This document shows positions 43,623 through 50,590 of a stretch of 64,000 nt of DNA, piece after piece. Where the stretch lies: contig NZ_RBDY01000021.1 in assembly GCF_003626575.1 (NCBI RefSeq), forward strand, positions 1 through 64,000, read 5' to 3'. The translations under genes were made by a program, and so were the position numbers. The notes beneath the pieces were generated by a model, which was given only the letters and a program-made list of their open reading frames with translations, searched no databases and was not told where the DNA came from. Position 1 is the first letter of the stretch. The number at the start of each line of letters is the position of its first letter. The DNA is from Streptomyces radicis. GTDB lineage: Bacteria > Actinomycetota > Actinomycetes > Streptomycetales > Streptomycetaceae.

Positions 43623-43697
43623 CGGTGGTGTGATGGGTGGGTGAGTTCGCCGCGCCGGGACGGGCCGTGGCGATGGCCCAGGGGATGGAGGGCGGAC

Positions 43698-44456
43698 ATG
43701 CCCGACGTGGACGCGGGCGGCGTCCGCAGCGTTCAGCGCGCTGTGGATCTGCTGGCCCTGTTCGACGCCGACCACCACAGCCGTTCGGTGCGCGGGCTGG
43801 TCGACGCGACCGGCCTGCCGAAGACCACCGTGGTGCGGCTGGTGCAGACGCTGGAGCAGGCCGGTCTCCTCTGGAGCCGGGGCGACGGCCAGCTGGTGCC
43901 GGGAGCGGGGCTGTTGCGCTGGGCGGAGCTGGCCCAGCGCACCTGGCGGCTGCCCGATGAGGCCCTTCGGCGCCTCGAGGAGCTGAGCGAGGCGAGCCGG
44001 GGCGAGACCGTGCACCTCTATGTCCGCCAGCGGAACGCCCGGGTCTGCGTCGCCCGCCACGAGGGAACGCGCAACCTCAGGCACGTCGTTCGCGTCGGCG
44101 AGGAGATGCCGCTGTGGTCGGGGGCCGCCAGCCATGTCCTGCTCTCCCGTGCCGACCGCGCCGACGTCGTGGCGGTCGCGGCCGCGGCGCCGCACGAGGG
44201 CTGGGGCGAGCTGCTGTGGGAGCGCGCGCGGCGGGCCGCCGACGACGGCTGGTCCGCCAGCCACGGCGAGCGCGAGCCCGGCGTGTCGGGCGTCGCGGCC
44301 CCGGTGTTCGACCGCTCGGGGCGGATGAGCGCGGCGGTCGCCCTCGGCGGCCCCACCACCCGTTTCACCGACGAGGCCGTCGCGGAGTTCGTGCCGCCGC
44401 TGCTGGCGACCGCGCGGGCCCTGACCACACTCGACTGCATCGGAGGCACCGCCTGA
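43698..44456 (+). CDS. IclR-family transcriptional regulator
   Basis: 252 residues, ATG 43698 with GGAGG 6 nt upstream. N-terminal winged HTH (VRSVQRAVDLLALF, VRGLVDATGLPKTTVVRLVQTLEQAGLL) and C-terminal IclR effector domain (SRGETVHLYVRQRNARVCVARHEG region, LRHVVRVGEEMPLWSGAASHVLL, REPGVSGVAAPVF). Its last base is the A of the CoA-transferase start (TGATG), so it heads an operon IclR, CaiB, citryl-CoA-lyase homologue. IclR sensors commonly bind small organic acids, fitting the enzymes. It shares domain order and several motifs with the IclR at 48096. Confidence 0.92.
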   Translation: MPDVDAGGVRSVQRAVDLLALFDADHHSRSVRGLVDATGLPKTTVVRLVQTLEQAGLLWSRGDGQLVPGAGLLRWAELAQRTWRLPDEALRRLEELSEASRGETVHLYVRQRNARVCVARHEGTRNLRHVVRVGEEMPLWSGAASHVLLSRADRADVVAVAAAAPHEGWGELLWERARRAADDGWSASHGEREPGVSGVAAPVFDRSGRMSAAVALGGPTTRFTDEAVAEFVPPLLATARALTTLDCIGGTA

Positions 44457-45661
44457 TGACGACAGCCCTGCTCGAAGGGGTCCGGGTCCTCGACCTCACG
44501 AACGTGCTCGCCGGGCCGTTCGCCGGCTACCAGCTCGCGCTGCACGGCGCCGATGTCGTCAAGGTGGAGATGCCGGGATCCGGCGATCTGGCCCGCCAGT
44601 TGGGGGCCGACCGCGCTCTCGGGGACGACCTGCTCGGCGCGTCCTTCCTGGCCCAGAACGCGGGCAAGCGCTCCCTCACCCTCGATCTCAAGGCCCCCGA
44701 GGGCCGGGAGGCGCTGCTGCGGGCCGTGCGCGAGGCGGACGTCCTGCTGGAGAACTTCCGCCCTGGCGTGATGGAACGGCTGGGGCTCGGCCGGAAGACC
44801 CTGCGCGCCGAGAACCCCTCGCTCGTCTACTGCGCCATCTCCGGCTTCGGGCAGACGGGTCCGCTGCGGGACCGCCCGGCGTACGACCAGATCATCCAGG
44901 GCCTCAGCGGCATGATGAGCGTGACCGGCACCCGGGAGACGGCGCCGCTGCGCGCGGGCTTCCCCGTCGCCGACACGCTCGGCGGCATGGCGGCCGCCTA
45001 CGCGGTCGCGGCCGCCCTCGTCCGGCGCGGACGCACCGGTGAGGGCGCGTTCGTCGATGTCTCCATGCTCGAGTCCGCGCTGACCGCGATGGGCTGGGTG
45101 ACCTCCAACTACCTCGTCACGGGCCGCGAGCCGCGGCCGATGGGCAACGAGAACTTCACCGCCGCCCCGTCCGGCACGTTCCGCACCGCCGAAGGGCACC
45201 TGAACATCGCCGCCAACAGGCAGCAGCAGTTCGCCACGCTGTGCCGCCTGATCGGCCGCGACGACCTGGTGTCCGACCCGCGGTTCACCCACCCCGCCGA
45301 CCGGAAGCGGCACCGCGACGCGCTGCGCGCCGAGATCGAGGAGCGGCTCACCACCAGGCCGGCCGCCGAGTGGGAGGAGGTGCTCTCCGACGCAGGCGTC
45401 CCGGCGGCCCGCGTGCTGTCGGTCCCCGAGGCGCTCGGGCTCGAGCACCTCGCCGCACGGGAGTTCGTGCACAGCCTGCCGTTCCCCGACGGGCGGGACC
45501 GGGCGTTGAACGTCCTCGGCAGCCCGATCAGGGTCGACGACGAGCCCGTCCCCTCCCCCGCGCCGCCGCCGCTGCTCGGCGAGCACACCGACGCGGTCCT
45601 CACCGGCCTCGGCTACACGCCGGAGCAGATCGCCGGGCTGCGCGAGAGCGGCGCGGTATGA
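44456..45661 (+). CDS. CaiB/BaiF family (class III) CoA-transferase
   Basis: Transfers CoA between carboxylic acids. 401 residues; domain runs from GVRVLDLTNVLAGPFAGYQLALHGADVVKVE through NAGKRSLTLDLKAPEGREALLRAV, ADVLLENFRPGVMERLGLG (catalytic Asp/Glu region), YCAISGFGQTGPLRDRPAYDQIIQG and the small domain to LGEHTDAVLTGLGY; all stretches given as family landmarks. It is coupled at both ends: one-base overlap with IclR, four-base overlap with the citrate-synthase-like gene. The likely job is to activate a di- or tricarboxylic acid (for example citrate or citramalate) with CoA taken from succinyl-CoA or acetyl-CoA before C-C cleavage. Confidence 0.92.
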   Translation: MTTALLEGVRVLDLTNVLAGPFAGYQLALHGADVVKVEMPGSGDLARQLGADRALGDDLLGASFLAQNAGKRSLTLDLKAPEGREALLRAVREADVLLENFRPGVMERLGLGRKTLRAENPSLVYCAISGFGQTGPLRDRPAYDQIIQGLSGMMSVTGTRETAPLRAGFPVADTLGGMAAAYAVAAALVRRGRTGEGAFVDVSMLESALTAMGWVTSNYLVTGREPRPMGNENFTAAPSGTFRTAEGHLNIAANRQQQFATLCRLIGRDDLVSDPRFTHPADRKRHRDALRAEIEERLTTRPAAEWEEVLSDAGVPAARVLSVPEALGLEHLAAREFVHSLPFPDGRDRALNVLGSPIRVDDEPVPSPAPPPLLGEHTDAVLTGLGYTPEQIAGLRESGAV

Positions 45662-46488
45662 GCGAGGTCCATCTCCCCGAAGGCGGCGAGCCGATGATCG
45701 AGGAGCGCCGCGTCACCGACTGGTGGTCGACGGCGGTGAGCGAGATCCGCCCCGGCCGGATCACCTTGCGCGGCTATCCGGTCGAACAGCTCATCGGCCG
45801 GGTCACGTTCGCGGAGCAGATCTGGCTGATGCTGCGCGGCGAGCTGCCGTCCCCTGGCCAGGGCCGCCTGTTGGAGGCGGCCCTCGTCGCGGCGGTCGAC
45901 CACGGCCCGCAGGCGCCGTCGATCGCCGCCGCCCGGATGGCCGCGACATGCGGGGTCGGCCTGAACAACGCGGTGGCCACGGGCACCGGCCTGCTCGGCG
46001 ACGTCCACGGGGGCGCGGGGCAGCAGTGCATGGAGGTGCTTGAACGCGTGGCCGGGGGCGAGGAGGCCCGCGCGGTCGTCGCGGACTTCCGTGCACGCCG
46101 GGCCTATGTCCCCGGGTTCGGGCACCGCTTCCACCCGCGCGACCCGCGCCGCGACCCCCTGCTCGCGCTGGTCCATGAGGCCGTCGAGCGGGGCGAGGTG
46201 CCGGGGCGCGCCCTGGCGGCCGGTCTCGCCCTCGAGGCCGCGCTCTCCGATGGCCGGTCACGGCCCGTGCCGATGAACATCGACGGGGCGACCGCCATCA
46301 TCTACGCCGAGCTGGGCTTTCCCCCCGAGCTGGGGCGCGGCCTGTTCGTGCTCTCCCGCAGCGTCGGCATCCTCGCCCACGCGTGGGAGGAGACGGAGGG
46401 CGGCGCCCGCATCAAGGGGCCGCTGCCCCGGCCCCTTCTCGCGGGCTACCACGGCCCCCCCGAACGCGATCTGCCTCCCAAGCGCTGA
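45658..46488 (+). CDS. Citrate-synthase-superfamily protein, citryl-CoA-lyase type
   Basis: 276 residues, much shorter than true citrate synthases (about 380-430) and matching the citryl-CoA lyase group that lacks the N-terminal region. Landmarks: GRITLRGYPVEQLIGRVTFAEQIWLMLRGELP-type opening, GLLGDVHGGAGQQCME with the first active-site His, GFGHRFHPRDPRRDPL with the second His, and PMNIDGATAIIYAELGFP with the Asp region. It would cleave an acyl-CoA such as citryl-CoA to acetyl-CoA and oxaloacetate (or the citramalyl analogue). It starts at ATG 45658 inside the CoA-transferase stop. Its stop directly abuts the convergent dehydrogenase stop (TGATCA). Confidence 0.88.
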   Translation: MSEVHLPEGGEPMIEERRVTDWWSTAVSEIRPGRITLRGYPVEQLIGRVTFAEQIWLMLRGELPSPGQGRLLEAALVAAVDHGPQAPSIAAARMAATCGVGLNNAVATGTGLLGDVHGGAGQQCMEVLERVAGGEEARAVVADFRARRAYVPGFGHRFHPRDPRRDPLLALVHEAVERGEVPGRALAAGLALEAALSDGRSRPVPMNIDGATAIIYAELGFPPELGRGLFVLSRSVGILAHAWEETEGGARIKGPLPRPLLAGYHGPPERDLPPKR

Positions 46489-47436
46489 TCAGGCGGCGCC
46501 CGGCCCGGCGGCCCCCGGGTCGGCGGCGCCCAGGTGGGCCAGGATGTGGTCGGCGGCCTCGGTCGCCATGCGGCGCAGCGCCTGCGCGGTCTGGGCTCCG
46601 GTGTGCGGGGTGATGACGACGGTGGGCTCCGCGCGCAGCGGATGGTCGTCGGGGAGCGGCTCGACGGCCGTGACATCGAGCCCGGCGCCCGCGACATGGC
46701 CCCGCCGGACCGCCGTGAGCAGGGCGTTCTCGTCGAGGACGCCACCGCGCGCGGTGTTGACGACGACCGCGCCCGCGGGCAGCGACAGGAGCTCGGGCAG
46801 GCCGATGAGGCCGCGGGTCTCCCGGGTCAGCGGAACGTGCAGGCTGACGTTCTCGGCGCGGCTCAACAGCGTTGGCAGGTCGAGGGGTTCGGCGCCCTCG
46901 GCGGCGATGTCGGCCGCGGGCAGCATGGGGTCGTGGGCCAGGACGCGCATGCCGAAGCCATGGGTCGCGATGGCCGCGACCAGGCGGGCGATCCGGCCGA
47001 AGCCGACCAGGCCGAGCGTCGCGCCGTGGAGCTCGCGGCCGTGGATCGCGGCGCGGGTGTCGCCCTCGTTGCGGACCGCGACGCCGATGCCGCGGCGCGC
47101 GGCGAGCAGCAGCGCGACGGCGTGCTCGGCCACCGAGCGGGCGTTGGCCGTGGGCGTGGTGGTGACGGCGATCCCCAGCTCGCGGGCGGCCGCCACGTCG
47201 ACGGTGTCGAGGCCGACGCCGTGCCGGGCGACGATCCGCAGGCGGGGGGCGCGGAGCATCATGTCCCGGTCGACGCGCTCGGTGCGCAGCAGGATCGCCC
47301 CGACCAGGTCGCTGACGTCGTCGAACGTGGCTGCCTCGGCGCCGTAGCCGAGGCGCACGTCGGCGTGCCGCGCGAGGCGCCGCACGGCGTCGTCGTGGAC
47401 AGGCCGCGGGATCCAGACGAGCGGGCGGTCAGTCAC
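46489..47436 (-). CDS. D-2-hydroxyacid dehydrogenase
   Basis: NAD-dependent interconversion of a 2-hydroxyacid and 2-ketoacid. 315 residues from GTG 47436, which overlaps the RraA stop by 8 bp. It has the family pattern: VARHGVGLDTVD, the Rossmann motif LGLVGFGRIARLVA (Gly-x-Gly-x2-Ala variant), VNTARGGVLDENAL with catalytic Arg, ...AVEPLPDDHPL with Glu, and ITPHTGAQT with His. Closest in style to phosphoglycerate or hydroxypyruvate-type dehydrogenases but without regulatory domains. It may process the 2-keto or 2-hydroxy acid made or used by RraA. Confidence 0.9.
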   Translation of the reverse strand: MTDRPLVWIPRPVHDDAVRRLARHADVRLGYGAEAATFDDVSDLVGAILLRTERVDRDMMLRAPRLRIVARHGVGLDTVDVAAARELGIAVTTTPTANARSVAEHAVALLLAARRGIGVAVRNEGDTRAAIHGRELHGATLGLVGFGRIARLVAAIATHGFGMRVLAHDPMLPAADIAAEGAEPLDLPTLLSRAENVSLHVPLTRETRGLIGLPELLSLPAGAVVVNTARGGVLDENALLTAVRRGHVAGAGLDVTAVEPLPDDHPLRAEPTVVITPHTGAQTAQALRRMATEAADHILAHLGAADPGAAGPGAA

Positions 47437-48010
47437 GGGGAATCAGCCGCTGGTTGGCGGCGCGCCGCTCGGCCTCGCCCTCGACGAGCGCGTGCGCGGT
47501 CCCGATGACCTGGTCGACCTGCTCGCGGGGAACGACCGCCACGCCGTCGTCGTCGCCGACCACCCAGTCGCCCGGGCTCACCGGCACGCCGCCGACCGCG
47601 ATCGGGCCGCCGATCCTGAAGGGCCCGGTCTTCCAGGGGCCCGCGGGCGTGACCGCCCGGGCGAACACCGGCACGCCGAGGTCCGCCAGCTCGGCGACGT
47701 CGCGGGCCGCGCCGTCGAGCACGATGCCGCCGACCGCGAGCGCCTTCGCCTTCTGCACCACGAGCTCGCCGATCAGGGCGCGCGTCGCGTCGCCGCCGCC
47801 GTTGACCACCAGCACCTCGCCGCGCCGGATCGTCTGGAAGGCCGCGTGCAGCCCCTTGTTGTCCCCTGGCCGCGTCCACACGGTGAACGCCGGGCCAGAG
47901 AGGGCGGCGCCGCGCCACAGCGGCCGTATGCCGTCGGCGACCCCGAACCGGTCCATCGCGTCCGAGACGGTGGCCACGGGGAGCGCGCCCGGCGGCGGGT
48001 AGGTGGGCAT
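47429..48010 (-). CDS. RraA-family protein, candidate 4-hydroxy-4-methyl-2-oxoglutarate-type aldolase
   Basis: 193 residues, ATG 48010 with AAGGAG 7 nt upstream. RraA/HMG-aldolase fold: VATVSDAMDRFG, the loop GGDATRALIGELVVQKAKALAVGGIVLDGAARDVAEL with conserved Arg and Asp that bind the metal and substrate carboxylate, and a C-terminal GVPVSPGDWVVGDDDGVAVVP. Because the metal-binding Arg-Asp is retained and the genes around it act on organic acids, an aldolase or oxaloacetate decarboxylase role is more likely than RNase E inhibition. It is second in the operon IclR, RraA, dehydrogenase. The substrate is not known. Confidence 0.85.
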   Translation of the reverse strand: MPTYPPPGALPVATVSDAMDRFGVADGIRPLWRGAALSGPAFTVWTRPGDNKGLHAAFQTIRRGEVLVVNGGGDATRALIGELVVQKAKALAVGGIVLDGAARDVAELADLGVPVFARAVTPAGPWKTGPFRIGGPIAVGGVPVSPGDWVVGDDDGVAVVPREQVDQVIGTAHALVEGEAERRAANQRLIPRD

Positions 48011-48035
48011 GGGTTCTCCTTCGTCGTTCGGTGGT

Positions 48036-48095
48036 GCGGCTCGTTCGGTCGAGCGGCTCGTTCGGTCGAGCGGCTCGTTCGGTCGAGCGGCTCGG
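48036..48095. repeat. 17-bp tandem repeat, three full copies plus a partial one
   Basis: GCGGCTCGTTCGGTCGA occurs at 48036-48052, 48053-48069 and 48070-48086, then a degenerate fourth copy reaches the IclR stop. Junctions create CGAGC-G-GCTCG palindromes, so the array can fold into several alternative hairpins in the 85-bp IclR-RraA gap. Confidence 0.9.
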
Positions 48096-48890
48096 TCAGT
48101 GGAGCGCGGGCGGGAGGCCGGTGCGCGCGATGTCCTCGGCGCAGCGGCGGACGGCGTGCACGAAGCCCGGGATCCTGTCGTCGGTGAACCGGACCGTGGG
48201 GCCGCCGAGCGCGAGCACCGCCGCCCTGGCGCGGGGCCTGGCGTCGGAGAACGGGACCGGCACCGCGAGGCCGCTGTTGCCCGCCTCCCGCTCCCCGTGG
48301 GTGACGCACCACCGCTGCGCCGCCGCGCGCGCCACCCCCGCGCGGATCGCCCCGGCGTCGCCGCCCGACTCCACGTGGATGCGCGCGATCAGCCTGTCGA
48401 GCTCCGCCGGCGGCTCAAGGCTCAGCAGCACATAGGCCGCTGACCCGACGGACATGGGCAGCTCGTCGCCCGGCCGCACGACGTGCCGCAGGGTGTTGGG
48501 GCTCGGCGCCTGGCCCACCACGACCCGCCGCGTTCCCTCCCGCACATAGAGGCTCACCGTTTCGCCGGTCTCGGCCGCCAGGGCCCGCATCCGCGCGAGG
48601 GAGGCGGGCGGGACCGTCCACGCCGCGTCCGCGAAGGCGGCGAACGCGATCAGGCTGGTGCCGACCCTGACCTGCCCGTCCTGGCCGAACGCCAGCAGGT
48701 CCTCGGCGACCAGGGTGTCCACGAGGCGCAGCACGGTCGTCCTCGGCAGCCCCGTCTCCCGCACCAGCTCGGCGAGGGTGAGCGACACGCGTTCCGGGGT
48801 GAACGCGCGCAGCACCCGGAACGCCCTGCTCACCGCCCTGATGCCACCGCCCTCACCCTCGGCCCCTTCCGCGACCGCCGTGGACACCAT
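48096..48890 (-). CDS. IclR-family transcriptional regulator
   Basis: 264 residues; ATG 48890 follows a GGGGG-rich site, and an in-frame extension to 48950 would cross the operator region. HTH: IRAVSRAFRVLRAF, LTLAELVRETGLPRTTVLRLVDTL. Effector domain: LAAETGETVSLYVREGTRRVVVGQ, LRHVVRPGDELPMSVGSAAYVLLS, REAGNSGLAVPV. It is first of the operon with RraA and the dehydrogenase, and divergent from tctC over 126 bp, so it probably controls uptake and cleavage together. It is a paralogue of the IclR at 43698. Confidence 0.92.
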   Translation of the reverse strand: MVSTAVAEGAEGEGGGIRAVSRAFRVLRAFTPERVSLTLAELVRETGLPRTTVLRLVDTLVAEDLLAFGQDGQVRVGTSLIAFAAFADAAWTVPPASLARMRALAAETGETVSLYVREGTRRVVVGQAPSPNTLRHVVRPGDELPMSVGSAAYVLLSLEPPAELDRLIARIHVESGGDAGAIRAGVARAAAQRWCVTHGEREAGNSGLAVPVPFSDARPRARAAVLALGGPTVRFTDDRIPGFVHAVRRCAEDIARTGLPPALH

Positions 48891-48911
48891 CCCGCCCCCT
48901 TTTTGCTCAAA

Positions 48912-48957
48912 GGATCTGATCCGAAGGGTTGTATACCACCTGGCGGTCATCTATATC
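48912..48957. promoter_or_regulatory. IclR/tctC intergenic control region
   Basis: GGATC-T-GATCC (48912-48922) is an 11-bp palindrome. Downstream, -35 TTGTAT (48929-48934), a 17-bp spacer and -10 TATATC (48952-48957) form a tctC promoter. Its spacer contains ACC-A-CC-T-GG-C-GGT (48935-48947), an imperfect palindrome suited to IclR binding. Confidence 0.45.
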
Positions 48958-49016
48958 TACTAGGCGGACACTCCGGTGTCGCACAGATTTCCGAGCCATG
49001 CCACAAAGGAGTGACC

Positions 49017-50003
49017 GTGCGCAAGAAACGTCCCGCCCTGGCCGCCCTCGGGGTGGTGGTCACGCTGGGGCTCGCGGGGTTCGCCGCCGTGGACGCCAGC
49101 GACTCCACCACGGGCGCCACGCCGAGATCCAAGCTGACGCTGACGGCGCCCGCGGCCGCCGGCGGCGGCTGGGACCTCGCCTCGCGGGAGCTCCAACAGG
49201 CGCTGCGCGCCAACTCGATCGTCAACAACGCCCAGGTCGTCAACGTCCCAGGGGCCGGTGGCACGATCGGCCTCGGCCAGTTCGTGGAGCTGGGCGCCGA
49301 CCCGACGCGGCTGATGATGACCGGCACGGTCATGGAGGGCGCGATCACGGTCAACGCGTCACGGGTCGACCTGCTCGACACCACGCCGATCGCCCGGCTC
49401 GCCGAGGACTACGAGGTCTTCATCGTCCCCGCGGACTCGCCCTTCGAGACGCTCGACGACTTCCTCGACGCCTGGCGGGCCGACCCGCACGGGCACGCGA
49501 TCGGCGGGGGCGGCCTCGGCGGCACCGACCACCTGCTCACGGGCCTGACCGCCCGCGAGGCGGACGTCGACCCGGCCGAGGTCAACTACATCGCGTTCGC
49601 GGGGGGCGGCGAGGTGATGACCGCGCTACTCTCGGGGACCGTCGAGCTGGGGGTGAGCGGCTACAACGACTTCCGCGACCAGATCGACGCGGGCAACCTG
49701 CGCGCGCTCGCGGTCTCGGCCGACGAGCCGGTCCCCGGCATCGACACCCCGACGTTCGTCGAGCAGGGCATCGATGTCGCGCTGCCCAACTGGCGCGGCG
49801 TGGTCGCCCCGCCGGGGATCAGCGACGAGGAGCGGGACGAGCTGATCGCGATCGTCACCGAGGCGACCCGCACCCCGGAGTGGGAGGACGCCCTCAGCCG
49901 CAACCGGTGGGTGGACAGCGTGCTGACCGGCGACGACTTCGGCGCGTTCATCCGCGAGGACCAGGCCAGGGTCGACGCCATCATCGAGGAGTTGGGCCTG
50001 TGA
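49017..50003 (+). CDS. tctC: Tripartite tricarboxylate transporter, substrate-binding protein
   Basis: Extracytoplasmic receptor of the TTT family, 328 residues. GTG 49017 has AAGGAG 6 nt upstream. A KKR-type n-region and hydrophobic stretch (ALAALGVVVTLGLAGFAAVDA) give a signal or membrane anchor; unlike most Gram-positive receptors no lipobox Cys is present, so it may stay anchored by an uncleaved helix. Family landmarks: LTAPAAAGGGWDLASRELQQAL, VVNVPGAGGTIGLGQF, HAIGGGGLGGTDHLL, FAGGGEVMTALLSGTVELGVSGYNDF, NWRGVVAPPGIS. Ligands of the family are di- and tricarboxylates such as citrate. It overlaps tctB by 4 bp. Confidence 0.93.
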   Translation: MRKKRPALAALGVVVTLGLAGFAAVDASDSTTGATPRSKLTLTAPAAAGGGWDLASRELQQALRANSIVNNAQVVNVPGAGGTIGLGQFVELGADPTRLMMTGTVMEGAITVNASRVDLLDTTPIARLAEDYEVFIVPADSPFETLDDFLDAWRADPHGHAIGGGGLGGTDHLLTGLTAREADVDPAEVNYIAFAGGGEVMTALLSGTVELGVSGYNDFRDQIDAGNLRALAVSADEPVPGIDTPTFVEQGIDVALPNWRGVVAPPGISDEERDELIAIVTEATRTPEWEDALSRNRWVDSVLTGDDFGAFIREDQARVDAIIEELGL

Positions 50004-50590
50004 GCACCGACCAGGAAACGCTGTCCCGCACCGGCCCCGCGGCCTTCCTGCGCCGCCGCACCGGCCTGGTCGTCCCGCTGTTGCTGCTGGTCATCGGCGT
50101 GACGCTGGCGATCGGGACGATCACCATGGACGTGCCGAGCAACGTCGCCTCCCCTGGGCCTCGGCTCTTCCCCGGGGTGATCTCGGTGGCGTGCGTCGTG
50201 CTCGCCGCGTTCCTGGGCGCCGACATGCTGCGCCGCCCCGAGCCCGAACGGGTCGCGGAGCGGCCCGCCGAGGCGCCCGCCACCGCGGACGAGACCGGCG
50301 CGGACGAGACCGGCGCGAAAGCGGCCGCCGACGAGACCATGTTCCGCAGCAACCGGCCCGCCGTGCTGGGGCTCGTCGGCACGTTCGTGGTCTTCATCGC
50401 GCTGCTCGAGCCGCTCGGCTGGCTGCTCGCGGGCGCCCTGCTGTTCTGGGGCGTCGCGCGGGCCCTCGGCAGCCGCCGCCCGGTGTTCGACACGTTCCTG
50501 TCGATCGCCATCTCCTCGATCGTGCAGCTCGCCTTCTCCGCGGGGCTCGGCCTCAACCTTCCCCCCGGCGTCCTGGCAGGAGTCTTCTGA
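50000..50590 (+). CDS. tctB: Tripartite tricarboxylate transporter, small membrane subunit
   Basis: 196 residues from GTG 50000. Four hydrophobic helices: VVPLLLLVIGVTLAIGTI near residue 25, LFPGVISVACVVLAAFLGA, then after an unusually long Ala/Glu/Asp-rich hydrophilic loop (about residues 78-115) AVLGLVGTFVVFIALLEPLG and the C-terminal pair. The GPRLFPG motif is typical of TctB. Coupled to tctC (GTGA) and tctA (TGATG). Confidence 0.93.
   Translation: MSTDQETLSRTGPAAFLRRRTGLVVPLLLLVIGVTLAIGTITMDVPSNVASPGPRLFPGVISVACVVLAAFLGADMLRRPEPERVAERPAEAPATADETGADETGAKAAADETMFRSNRPAVLGLVGTFVVFIALLEPLGWLLAGALLFWGVARALGSRRPVFDTFLSIAISSIVQLAFSAGLGLNLPPGVLAGVF

Noticed and set aside
47429..48010. RNase E inhibitor role for the RraA-family protein
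   Set aside because: The Arg-Asp metal/substrate site is kept and the neighbourhood is organic-acid metabolism; no RNA-processing context.
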